64,000 nt of DNA from Aspidiotus rigidus (Eukaryota; Arthropoda; Insecta; Hemiptera; Diaspididae). The stretch's first letter is position 1; each line of letters begins with the position of its first letter. The notes beneath the pieces were generated by a model. It was not told the DNA's origin, searched no databases, and saw only the letters and a list, made by a program, of their open reading frames with translations. Position numbers and translations under genes: made by a program. Location of the stretch: positions 4,092,001 to 4,156,000 of the forward strand of contig JAVHKY010000052.1 in assembly GCA_035079385.1 (NCBI GenBank). The letters are read 5' to 3'. Positions 20,975 to 33,804 of the stretch are shown piece after piece.

Positions 20975-21195
20975 ATGTCGACAGAAAGTCGAGGCCCAAA
21001 TTGCGTCGATTTGACAATTGCTGCGCTGATTACGCATAATTAAGATTCTCTATCACCTTCATTCTATAATGCTGATTACGCATTCTGCTTGTAAGTGACA
21101 AAGTCATCAAACAGACAGGGTGACTGTACATCGACTATGGACTGACGTGAAGTCGACCAGCGTACATTGCCAGAGAACTATAAATCGACTATGGT
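20975..21195. repeat. GTCGAC-rich degenerate repeat block 3, right half
   Basis: It contains TATGTCGACAGAAAGTCGAG, GCGTCGATTTGACAATTG, ACGTGAAGTCGACCAGCG and AACTATAAATCGACTATGG. The phrase 'cagagaactataaat' matches block 1 near 560. Together with 19,290-19,625 it probably formed one repeat before the Penelope-like element inserted. Confidence 0.5.
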
Positions 21196-21199
21196 AAGT

Positions 21200-22735
21200 C
21201 AATTTTATATGACGAGTACGGCGTATGAGGTTCGTGGTTAGTGATTTCGTGAAATGAGTGCGAGGGGGGAAGAAAAAGAAGAGAAAGGTTGAACCTCTTC
21301 ATATGGCACCTGGTTTGTAGTATTGTAAGTTAATACGTACATCTGTAAAAGAAACTGGTACCACACAGAATGTATCGTTTATCTTCTATACTGCTACGAT
21401 CATGTTCTTACAGGGCGTTTCCAAATGTGCGTAGCGTACTTGTACATATTGTACGATGTGCGTACTCACTTCTCTTTCTTAATCTTTAGAAGATTATTCA
21501 CCATTACAGTGTATTATATGTATTTATAGACGAAGTCAATCGATGGTATTGTACTATCGTATCGTAGACCTGTAGTAAGGCCGCTCACTTATGTAGGTAT
21601 AGTTATATCTAATTATTTATCACGAAAATAAGAAACGCATTACTCCGTATAGATTTATATTTTAACGCGTTATTGTCTACGTGAATTTTCTTTTCGACAG
21701 TTATTGTCAGCGATCGAAAATGAGAACTCGAGCGGTATACACATACACAGTCTTAACTTTCTTCGATAAGCCATTACGTATGTTGGGTATCATTATTGAA
21801 CTTAATTTACGTGAGTCAGCCCCTGCCGGTTTGATATCAACGTTACAAATACTTTCTTAACAATGTTAGTAGGTAATTAAATGTTTTTCATGATTATTAG
21901 AACAACATATCGGTCGTTCTTTTGGTCCACTGTCCGTTCGACACAATTATCATTTAATAATGGCTCATCTTCTAGGCGTACACTACGTAAAATCTACTTT
22001 CTCGACTTAAATAATGAAGCAAATCTATCGATCTATATTGTTATTCAACAGAGAGTACATAGCTCACAAGTACACCAATTGGTACGGCTGATACGAGTAA
22101 GATGGACAACAGGATAGCCTACGTGTTATAACAGAGACCAGTAGCAGGCCAGAGTTCCAGATGAGAGGTAATATATAAGTCCGTAGACTCAGTTTAAGCT
22201 TTGCGATGCAAGTTTTTAATAACTGTAATTATCAATGTGAACAATATTCTTAATATACTTAATATTCTTAATATACTTGAAAAAAATTATAATTAATTTA
22301 TAATAACTATATTTGATCACCGTACCAACCTGGATCGCAACAAAGCTTTTACACTTTTTGATTGTAATAATAATATCCAAAATATAATATAACGTACGTC
22401 CACTCGTTTATAGTTTAGGATTGAACTGATTGCTCTTATCATACACTAGTTGTTGTGCGATTCAAGTTGTTTCGGGAAAATCCGTTTTGACGGTCGGTTT
22501 CGAATAAAAGGTACGCGCAGAGCTTGCGTAGTCGGCGTTACAAATATTATAATATGACTTACAAGAAGGGCTGAAGGAGCAGAAGGAAAAGGCCTTTTGA
22601 AATAGAACCTGCAGTGCCTATTTGAATAAAATTCTTCTGATTGAGTAAATATGAAGTTAATAACCCGTGACGTCAAAATGATCAATGCCCTCTCAGGAAT
22701 ATACGTCTTCAAGATGGTGACGTCATTATTATTCC
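21200..22735. other. Non-coding stretch, no recognised gene
   Basis: AT-rich DNA. A small duplicated 18-mer (AATATTCTTAATATACTT) lies at about 22,241-22,279. No recognisable protein or RNA feature. Confidence 0.4.
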
Positions 22736-22744
22736 GATGTCGAA

Positions 22745-23000
22745 TAGTTCGACTTCCTCCAAGGCCAATCGTTTAAAGTACGAATTCTCCATGTGGAGGA
22801 GAACTTAGACCCCTCTTTAAAGCCATAACCACTTTCGATTAAGTGATGAACAAACGCCGACTCACCCACTTTTCTTTTACTCCACGCTTTTTTGTGCTGA
22901 TCCACTCTAATTACCTAGGCTTATACAGACAATGCAATGTGGTAATTCCGACAAGCTACCGTGTAGTCCCCTTCCCCTCTCGGTCATCGAAATGGGGTCT
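22745..23000 (-). pseudogene. GIY-YIG endonuclease remnant of Penelope-like element 2
   Basis: On the minus strand after the thumb region, frames read GDYTVACRNYHIALSV (a degenerate start of the domain) and, further on, SAFVHHLIESGYGFKEGSKF, which matches the C-terminal half of Penelope GIY-YIG domains (a histidine-containing HL-E-GH region). Stops and frameshifts interrupt it, and the YIG segment is no longer readable. Confidence 0.65.
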
Positions 23001-23030
23001 TTTAATTTTACGAATAGACTCTTGAAAGTA

Positions 23031-23602
23031 TTAGTATTGTAGAAAGCCGACCGAAAACCAAAGGGACGGAGGACACGGGCCAACTCCGAAGGAAACCCGG
23101 AAACGACAGTCTAGTCCACCGCCTTCTACTATCAGAGTGCAAATCGTGGGAAGGGAGATCGTAGAATCGATAAATTTACTTGTAAACCTCTTACGAATCA
23201 TAAGACCAATGTCCACCTTGACCTGATTCACTCTCGCAAGGTGCTTTAGCATCACTGACTCTTTATGAAAAGCAGCATGACTCAAAGGGATGTGAGTGAG
23301 GCGATGCATCAAACTTGATGTATCTCTGCAATGAATGCCGAATTCATAGACACCGAGATAGTCATGTCTAAAAAATTTAACGAGGAGTTATCAACTTCCA
23401 GTGTAAATTTTATGGAAGGGTATAGGCTGTTTAAATAAGCGAGAAACCCACTAAGGAGTTCTGCAGGACCGGTCCACGCACATAAGAAATCGTCAACATA
23501 CCTGTGCCAATAAAAGTCGTGACTCAAAAACTTAAATTCGGCTCTAAGAAATAGGTCAAGCTCGAATTCGGACATGAAGACTTCTGCGATGAGAGAACCC
23601 AA
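23031..23602 (-). pseudogene. Penelope-like RT palm and thumb (element 2)
   Basis: Two overlapping minus-strand frames cover this part. The first (23,602-23,309) starts MGSLIAEVFMSEFELDLF and has HDFYWHRYVDDFLCAW with the catalytic YVDD, then NFLDMTIS. The second (23,312-23,031) reads HRLTHIPLSHAAFHKE and ARVNQVKVDIGLMIRK. Both align in order with the single frame of element 1 (SLVSEVFM, YVDDVLCAW, HRLTHTPLSQAAF). The frame change occurs after TISVSMNSAF. Confidence 0.85.
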
Positions 23603-23715
23603 GGAGAATCCAATAGGGATCCAACCTCCTCGGGGAACTTTACGAATTTCCCATGAAATTTACAGAAGTTCGGGTACCAACAGACGTTCAAAAGTCAACA
23701 AATTCACCCAATTCC

Positions 23716-24356
23716 TCATGGGTGGCAGCATATTTGACAAGCAAGTTTGCATTTTGCTGGAGAGTGGCGACCTTGGGAATGCCCAACTTCATTGAAGGAA
23801 CATAAAATCGATCCCGGAGGAAGACATACATTCTTCAATTTGTCAGCCAGGGAGCCCGAGTTTTTGACGGAATAGGAAGACGCAAACCTATCCAAAAATT
23901 TGGACGAAACGACCAGCCGCATCAGTATACTTTCTTTATGCACTTTAGGCAACCCGTAAAGAAGAGGAGGAACAGGATTAGGTTCCAAAATAGCTTTATT
24001 TTTCGAGAGATTCTGAATGATGACTTTACTATTATTAATAAGACTATGACGAAATCTGGAAAATTGAAAAGGGCATTTTTCTTAGCCCTACATTGGCCAA
24101 GCACGTCGTAAACTTTGAAGACGTAGAAAGATTTCTCCATAACTGAGACGGCATTACTTTTGTCGGCCTTTGTAATAATTAATCTCTCCTCCCTGACCTT
24201 CCTCCTCAAACCTTTAATCAAGTCAATCCCAACGGTACTTACGCTGGAAAATAATAACGACGTCACCGTGTTGAACAGGTAGGTATACAGTATTCCTGAG
24301 TAGGGATTGATTGAATCAGTGTATGAGAATGATTGATGGCTCGCTGGTTCAGTCAT
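23716..24356 (-). pseudogene. Penelope-like RT N-terminus and fingers (element 2)
   Basis: The upstream frame (24,356-23,922) contains RLIITKADKSNAVSVMEKSF, the conserved K-A-D-K block near the start of Penelope RTs. The next frame (23,988-23,716) begins MEPNPVPPLLYGLPKVHKE, followed by MRLVVSS and VKNSGSLADKL, the fingers motif. Motif A with the first catalytic aspartate falls in the disrupted stretch near 23,740-23,800. Frameshifts exclude a functional product. Confidence 0.75.
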
Positions 24357-24410
24357 GACCTCGTTCGGGGTTACTTGTTCTCGTTGGTGTTGGGTTTAGT
24401 CGCTTTTTAT

Positions 24411-24442
24411 ACCTTGAGAATGCTGTTTAGCTGAAAGCTCTC
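24411..24442 (+). ncRNA. Hammerhead-like motif at the 5' side of Penelope-like element 2
   Basis: On the plus strand: CTTGAGA, then ATGCT, a GTTT loop, AGCT, and GAAAGCTC. It keeps the stem, tetraloop and GAAA layout of the other motifs but has a diverged CUGANGA box. It is antisense to the RT, as in the left arm of element 3. Confidence 0.3.
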
Positions 24443-25900
24443 GAGTGTGAAAAAATTTATTGCGGTTTTTATATTTGTTTTCTTTACTCCTTTGAGTACC
24501 ATTCTTAATTATGGATAACCGTAAATTGCAAAAACGTATTGGTTGTAAGTTTTCATCCCTTATTTATTCTTTATTTTGGAATGTTGATGTTTATATTCTT
24601 ATCGGAAGTGATGTCTGCTGAAAGTTGCTGTACTACATTTTTACTCCGTTATGAATTGATGTGACGCATGGTGATGGACTTTGTTTTTAACTAAAAGAGT
24701 TCAAGAAAAATTTTATCATAGATCCCTTTTCTGTTCTGGTTCACTCTTAAACCTCACCCGCAGGAAAATCCTCGTATCGTTTGGCGTATTTTTAGCGAAT
24801 GGTCCGAAAATGTGAATCACGCATCCACAAGACATTGGCTGAAACGCATTGAATCAAGTCGCTCACGAGCGCGCGATTACGAGCTAATTATACATCATTC
24901 AATTAATTGCACTCAAGACAAATATACCATCTAACATTCATTCGCTCATTAATTAATTTGTCGAACTACTGTGCGCACACGGGACAAATAATGGTTTTGT
25001 AACCGGTTCGTATTCACAGTAGGCTACTTATCTATACATGCTGACACCCCAATTCTTAATATCCTTACAGTCGGTCGTGTTTTTTTTTTTTCGATTATTT
25101 TGATTATCATTGTACTATTTAAATAAAAATATACTAATTATCATTCTTTTGTACGCGTTTGCACGTCGTTTCTCATAACATTTTCCTTTCAACATTTTAA
25201 TTATAATCGGACAAAGGTTTCATTCTCTGTTTCGTCTTCGTTTATCGGCTGATGTATACTGTATGTACGTGCGAGTACCTTTACTCATAAACAGGTATCC
25301 TCTGCCCGATGAGTCATATTCTGTATAACAATACGGCGGCGGAGGTATAGAACGCAGCGGCAACTATCTAAAAGTGCGAGTGAAATGATGATTCACCAAC
25401 ACCTCCTTCCCCCTCCCATTGCCAAATGTATCCATTTATCTTCCTTCTCGGTTTCTTACAATTTCAATAATGGAACAGGTATTTATTCGACTGCAACGAA
25501 TATCTATGCAGTGCCTAACTATCTTTATTTAGAAACCTGCGAGCAAACTGTTACCCTGCTCCTCCCTTTTATGTTCTTCTGACTATACGATTTGTATGTT
25601 TGGTGTACCCTCAAGGTAAATGGAACGAATCGTGAAAAAAAAAACAGTAGCCGTTTCTGATGTAAAAATATTGGTTGACGTGAATGAGATAAGGCTACAT
25701 TTGGTGCTGAGCGAATGAGTCATATTATATACGAAGAGATCAAAATTATGGGTAATGAACTTGCGTGTTGGCGTATATTGTTTTTATTGTAGATATATTG
25801 AGGTATGTGATCACTCTCTCTCTCTCTGCCCGAATATACACATCATACTATAGGTATCGTGTCTAAATATTTCATATGTTCACAGTGAGTCAGATCTTTT
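24443..25900. other. Non-coding stretch, no recognised gene
   Basis: AT-rich DNA with one AACCGGTT palindrome at 25,001-25,008 and a short T run (25,080-25,091). A 65-codon frame at 25,385 has no recognisable domain. Confidence 0.4.
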
Positions 25901-25902
25901 AC

Positions 25903-27845
25903 CGACTTTTCTAACTAGAAAAGTGAGGTATTACAGCCGTAGCAAGGTCAACAGGGGGAGTGGGCAATGAACTTTCTCGACGTTTTAGGGGTCCTAGATC
26001 ACAACTAGCATGAAAAAAATTTCAGGTTTCCTTATATATAAGATTTTTTTGTCCGCGGAACTCCTCCGAAACTACCCGATAGATTTTTTTGTAACTTAGC
26101 CATATTGTAGTAGTATATCTGAAGATGTGCACCTGCAATTTTTTTGAAAATCGGATGAGTAGTTCTCGAGCAATGTTCAATTTGTTGAGAAATTTTGCAG
26201 TATTTCGAGTATCTTTTTGTCCGCGGAACTCCTCCGAAACTACCCGATGGATTTTTTTGTAACTCGGCCATATTGTAGTATTATATTTGAAGATGTGCAC
26301 CTGCATTTTTTTTGAGGATCGGATGAGTAGTTCTCGAGAAATTTTTACTTTTGTTGAAAAATTTTTCACTATTACGAGTAGCTTCTTACGAATAGCTGCG
26401 AGTAGAGTAGCTGCTTACGTTAGGAGAAGCGGATTTTCCTATACGTTTACCACTTTCGTTATCAGTACGTGTATTGTGATGAAGAACCTTTCATCATTCG
26501 ACAGGTTCATTCTTTGTTCATTCTTTACCAAGGGTTCATTGGATTTTATTTCCGATGAAACCTTTTCGTTCAAATTTAGTACACTTGTATCTCGCTTCCC
26601 ACAGCCCCTAGAGCGTTGAATTTTGTTTTGTCAAATTTTATTTGTTTTGTTAAATTTATTTTTGAACGGATAGTGGCAATGGCGAGTTGTTCATTTTTCT
26701 AGCTATTTTTCATTATTATTAGTCATACTCGATAGTTTTTTTTAATTATTATTATTTTACGAGCATTATAAACTGCACGAGGGTTATTTGCTCGGCGTTA
26801 CAATCTTATTTTAGAACATTACTTGAATTAGGTTAAATTAGGTACGTATTGGTGGAATTGAGTGGCGATCAAACGGAATTTGTTGGTGAATTATATGAAG
26901 TTGTAGAATTGAGTGGTGCGTAAATAAGTTAGGGTTGAGTCGATGGTTTCGGAGTTGTTGTTTAGTGCTGCATTGATATTGGAAGATATATTTAGGGAGG
27001 TTCGAGTGGGTTGCAGGACGGGGTATGAGAAAAAATGATCAACTGATAAATTTTCTTGGAGACAGTGAGGGCATGATGGAGTAGCGAGATTAGTGAGAAG
27101 ATAAGTATGAGTAAGACGAGTGTGGCCTATTCGCCTCCGAGCTAAAATGACCTCCTCTTGCCTTGAATTTCGTTGGGATGAGGACCAAAATGTGGGTTCA
27201 CGTTTTATTTTTCTTAATTTGTTATTCGACTGATTTTAGTGAAAACCTTGAGTTTGAATGATTAAGTACAATTTTTTAATCTTCATCAAGTGTGCTGATG
27301 CGAGACTACCTGGGTGATTTCACTCTTAATTAATAATTGATTTATTTGTCATTTTTTCATGTATGGGTACATAATTAATAGTGGTTCATAGTTGATTTGA
27401 GGTGTCAAAAGAGATGGAAAGATTATTTTCAATTTGGACTTGTTTTTTTAGTTGTGAGATTTGAGATTAGACTAACGAGTACACCAGGCTTGGGTGCTAT
27501 ATATTTTTACTGAATTTTCTAGCTAGAAAAGTGAGGTATTATTGTTAATACGTTTGGAATGGTTGAAGCGTGAGGGAAGGAATGAGGGGTTGACTATTGG
27601 GTGATTGGTTGCTTCTTTCGTTTCGACATCGATTTTTTTAGTTTTTCGGGATCTCGTTGTAGCTGGATTTCCAGATGAAGAATTTTGGGGTGGAGTGTGC
27701 ATAGAAAATGGTGATATGATAGCGTGAAGGCAATTTATGAGTGCACGAGAGGAATAGCAGCTCGAGATAGCTTTAAGAGATGCCAGGAATCGGAAGTGAT
27801 AAAGAATTGAACCACTCATCCTAATATACAGTATACTAGACTAAT
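25903..27845 (-). repeat. Unclassified dispersed repeat, copy 2 (inverted relative to copy 1)
   Basis: The minus strand matches 12,525-13,845 in order: the MSGSILYHFRFLASLKA frame (start at 27,819), then an AT-rich middle, then two copies of the segment with 'cttcagatata', 'agtttcggaggagttccgcg' and 'gacaaaaa' (TCCGCGG at 26,052 and 26,220, 168 bp apart). The end has the palindrome CTTTTCTAACTAGAAAAG (25,906-25,923) beside TAATACCTCA. A similar palindrome TTTTCTAGCTAGAAAA lies at 27,515-27,530. It is longer than copy 1 (about 1.9 against 1.3 kb), mostly in the middle. No replication protein was identified. Confidence 0.65.
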
Positions 27846-27894
27846 AATATGCTAAGAATAAGGTATGGGAAAAAATGATTGTAGAGCTCTTTTT

Positions 27895-28035
27895 TATTAG
27901 AAACAACTATTATAGCCTCGTAGCAGTTGGGCAGGGGTAGGGGGAGTGGTTTTTCTGGAGACGTTTTGTAGGTTTTAGATGACTCTTAGCCTAAATTATA
28001 ACAAAATTCAGGTTTCCTTATTGGATTATAGGTAT
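27895..28035 (-). repeat. Fragment of the unclassified dispersed repeat, copy 3
   Basis: The stretch with CCTCGTAGCAG, a G-rich AGGGGGAGTGG, GACGTTTTGTAGG and TTCAGGTTTCCTTATT parallels 25,930-26,035 (CCGTAGCAAGG, AGGGGGAGTGG, GACGTTTTAGGGG, TTCAGGTTTCCTTATA). It is therefore an end fragment in the same orientation as copy 2. Confidence 0.55.
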
Positions 28036-28768
28036 TTTTACTCTGTTATCTGTTGATGTGGCATCGTAGTGATAGAATTTATAAACTGAGTTTTATTGTT
28101 TATTCTACAAATGTTTGACATGATTGACAGGTCATTGGTATTTAATTTAAAGAGAGGGAGTGACTCTCTCAATGTTTTTTGCATTGTGGGAAGAAAAGTC
28201 GTGTACTACTCACGCGACTGCGTGAGTGTTTTTTTTCCCTATCCTCGACAAATACCGTCGTATTACCGTGACATAGAATCTAGAAGAAAATTTTCAAAAT
28301 ACTGTCGTCTAAAACGTGAACGGCATTATCTCAAAAAAATTTATGGCTATCGTTACTTTATCTGAACTCCTATTGAAAATATGACCTCCATTTCATCATC
28401 TTTCCACACGTGCATTCGAAAAAGAAGTCAAAAAATGTACTGTTCCGATTTACTTCTGGAAGGCGTCCATCGTATTTGTAACAATAAAGTAAGTGGAGGC
28501 CACAAAATGCGCAATAAATATAGGTACGATATTCTCGTATACTGTTTATTGTGATTATGAAAATAGAGTCGACCAACGGAGTGCAAAAAGAAATTGAGCT
28601 TATTGCCACGTGCTGTATTAATATATCCAGTGCAAGTTACTCATCGCAAGTACTGAGAATCGCGAACACGTGGTTATAAGAATTGGAATGGAATGAAGTC
28701 CGTACATGCTGTTGGCTCATGTAGTATTTGTGTTATATGTCGGCTTGCGTACTTACTCGTATGAGGCT
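28036..28768. other. Non-coding stretch with three CACGTG E-boxes
   Basis: No recognised gene. CACGTG hexamers occur near 28,408, 28,606 and 28,668. One 89-codon frame (28,096) lacks recognisable domains. Confidence 0.35.
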
Positions 28769-30195
<1,427 letters not shown>

Positions 30196-30200
30196 ATGCC

Positions 30201-30235
30201 TTAAGGGTGTGCTTTACCTAATTGGAAACTCCGAA
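30201..30235 (+). mobile_element. Solo terminal repeat resembling the TTAA-flanked element at 43.46 kb
   Basis: TTAAGGGTGTGCTTTACCTA resembles the left end of the element at 43,461 (TTAAGGGTATGCTCTACCTA). No partner end was found nearby, so this is either a truncated copy or one whose other end has diverged. Confidence 0.35.
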
Positions 30236-33200
30236 ACGGTGTACAATAAGTTGCATAAGCATCCCCTAAACACTGCAAGGTTCGGGAAGCCAGTGGTCAC
30301 TACGCGACGTTTGTCGGGCGTGCGTGGGTAGTCCTTGTAACAAGTGACGAGGATTGATTTTGCAAGGTCACATCTCAGGGCTCCATTTTCCGACGAATTT
30401 TTTCGATCTTTGGAAATGTTGTACAGAAGGGTTCAACGAAAGGCGCTATGGGAACATAATCCTAATTTTGGCTCCAGATGAATTTCACTCTTGTCAGAAA
30501 ATAGACGAATTTTTACCAATTTCAACAATTAATTGAAAAGCAATAAAAAAAAATTAATTCTGCTTCGATAGCGCTCCTGGTGGAACCTCTCTAGAAAACA
30601 TTTCAATTATTCAGAAAGATCCGTTAAAAATTCGAGCAGTAAAATGTGATTTAAAACACGCATGCATCGTAAGTACGTTTTTGCGAAACGATTTTCAGTG
30701 ACATAGGTAACGCTTTTCAGCGTTAGCGCGGAGCGTGTGAAAAAAACGAAATAATGTCACCGATGGTCTTTTATACACGGAAAACCGTTGCGAAAAAACT
30801 ATGACGTGAACATGCCGCACGAAAACGTATACTTCCGATATACAAATTTGTCTTCAAAGTACTTGTGTTTTAAAGCCTTGTTGTAGGTGAGTCTTTATAA
30901 CTCGTACATATGTACATGGCTCGTTCCGCAAACGTATGTACTCGTTATGAAAAGAATCACCTACGCCACATGTACTGTAAATAGCCATTACAAAATTAAA
31001 GTGTTTGAAAGTCCAGGTCACATCGCTCATAATGATAAAGAAAAATATTACGAACAAATTTTCGCGTATTTGCTGAGTAAAATATTTCACATGTAGCGCA
31101 AGAACTTGTTCACCACTCAGGCGTGGATTTAGATGTGTATACTTTGATGGAAGAGAACTTTAGTGTCCGGCAATTTTTTTCCCTTGTTTCGTTGAAGGAA
31201 TATTACCAATGATCAAAGTGTATAATTCGATAATTTTTTAAAGTTTCTGTTCTTTTTTTCCTCTGGTTTCCTCCTCCCATCCTCCCCCGTCATTCTGCTT
31301 ATGACTACTACTGTACAATTCCAATTTTACTTTTTGGTTACAATTACAAAATGTATTCTTTTACAATTCTGTAACATTTACTTCGGAACCTGTTTATGCA
31401 TTCTAAATATTGTTCTTCAAGAAGAATTGATATCTTCATGCACCCTTTTCTGTTGTGAAATTGTAAGAAACTAATATTATCGGAGAATTTTATCCGATGG
31501 AATTGGCTTACATGAAGCGCTCCAAAAAGCATCGGAGTGTCCTTCGATAAACCTACCTTGCCTGAAATGAAATCTTACGTACGTATGTTATTTATATTCG
31601 TGTGATGTAGCTAAAATGATTTGGACAATGAAACGTTTGATTCGAAACAAAAATAATTTAAATACAAATCTTTCTCATTATTACTTACATCGTCGAAATT
31701 CATTTTCGATAATCTTAAGTAAACCTGTCGTCATGCATCACCAAATCGTTTGGACCTTGTGTGCCTCCAGTATATATGTAAATTTCTCGCACAATTGTGC
31801 CCCCAAAAATAATTTCATAGTCGATCTCTTTACCTTACTATCGGGCAAATTAATGAATGTTATAATTATAAGAATACGCCTGCAACTGATGTAGATACAT
31901 TTTTAATATTGACAAACTTCATCGCTTTTTGCCACACCTACGTGTTCGTGAGATCGTACAATATAGAGTTTAAATTTCAGTTTCATATCGATGTGAAGAG
32001 AGGAGAACGAAATTGTAATTGTTTACTTCAAAAAATCTGACGGCACGAAAACGTAATAAATCTGAAAACGTATTTTATTATTTTTACGTTCGCGCTATGT
32101 GTGTTGTGTTTACGGAAGATTTTCAAATCAAGAAAAAAAAAGAGACCTTAAATTAATCGTTTAAACTTTGACTGATATTTTAATTACTAGGTTGAACTAA
32201 TTAATGCGAGTACGTGAAATAATATCGGAGGAACAAAGAGTAGTTCAACGATTAGTACGAGGTAGACGTTTGATACACCTAGATTTTAAGCAAAATACTT
32301 ATTTATGCAGAGATAATAGAGAAAGAAAAAAAAAAAAAATCTACCGAATAAATAATTTCAACATTTGTACCGAGGACACGAGTACTCTTGTAGGTCTATA
32401 ACGTCACGTAATTTCAATATTTTTTGTACGAGGTAAGTAACGGATTATCTGACTGGCGGTCAATACCGCGTACACATACCTCTTTGTGAAATTCACCGGA
32501 AAAGTAGAAAGGCCTATTTACATTCCGAACTTCTTTCTCTACTGGAATGTAAGAAGAGGATAAAATTTAGCGCAAAGAATTACGTCAAAAGAATAGAAAA
32601 GATTTTATTTTGTATTTTTAGGTACTTCTAAACGGGTCCTATTTACTTTATTGCCCGCCTTACTTAATCAAAAATTATAACCCAATAATTTACCCGATCA
32701 CGATGCGTTACAACTTTTAAGAAGGAGGTATTACACATAAGCTGACGTCGAAAACACAATTATAGGATAGGATATGAAAGTACCTATTATTCGAATTGTA
32801 TGGTATTTTGACGCGACTTTATTAAACAATTACATAAGTATAATATGATAACCGCATTTTCGAAATTTTGCCTATTCTATCAATATGTTTAGCCTACCTT
32901 TTCTTTCATTCAATTCTCGTTTATTGTCGAACGAAATACAAGCTGCGATCTCAAGTTTGACAAGGCTTGAAAGCCAATTGTATTTTGAAATTCTTGTACG
33001 AGTATGTGTTAGGAGCAACACGCAAAAATACCCATTGAGCGAAAACGACGACCAAAACGCGCTTTGTTTCTTTCTAGACTTCAAAATAGACTGTAACGCG
33101 TAATGTGGAACTAAAATTGATTAGGACGCGTTCTCTTGCACGATAGATACCATAATGCGTTGTAGGTAGGGGAAAAAAAATTGCTGTAACGGGTTTTAAA

Positions 33201-33540
33201 CACAAAAAATACCAGAATGAGTTTGAGAGAATGCAATTGCTGTAGGGCAGGCAGGTACAATACAAAATAAGAAAAATTGAAAAATAATGTTTAAAATTAT
33301 GACCTTTGTTAATGTAGAGGCTACTTATTTTTGAACGACGAATTATTGTGGCTTTTGGAATAACAAGTCACACCTTCTCTCTTGCATTTGAATCTTTTTT
33401 CAATGCATCTTGTACAAGTACAACGTAAGTGCGAAACCTTATAAGCTGCCACACTGATTGCTCAGATACTGACCGCACCGCAGATAGATGGTCACATCAG
33501 AGGGAATTTCATTACTTCATATAAAGAAAGAAAGAAAGAA
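30236..33540. other. Non-coding stretch, no recognised gene
   Basis: AT-rich DNA with short A runs (32,325-32,338) and no domain-bearing frame. Several frames of 60-92 codons on both strands appear to be chance. Confidence 0.4.
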
Positions 33541-33548
33541 AGAAGGAA

Positions 33549-33702
<154 letters not shown>

Positions 33703-33804
33703 CAATCAATCAATGTCTCCTTCCTATTATATATATCTCAAAAAAAGAAGCAAAATTTTTCCAAGTCCATCTTGGCTGGACGTTTTGCAGTAAATTTTTC
33801 AAAA

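Larger units (their letters stand above)
22740..24442 (-). mobile_element. Penelope-like retroelement 2, nearly full-length but broken
   Basis: The minus strand carries, in order: an N-terminal RT region (24,356-23,922), the fingers segment with YGLPKVHKE (23,988-23,716), the palm with YVDD (23,602-23,309), the thumb/linker (23,312-23,031) and a GIY-YIG remnant (about 23,000-22,745). Each lies in a different frame. A hammerhead-like motif sits at 24,411-24,442 on the opposite strand. The palm and linker closely resemble element 1, so both belong to the same subfamily, and this copy preserves the N-terminal part that element 1 lacks. No matching inverted arm was found on the left. Confidence 0.8.
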
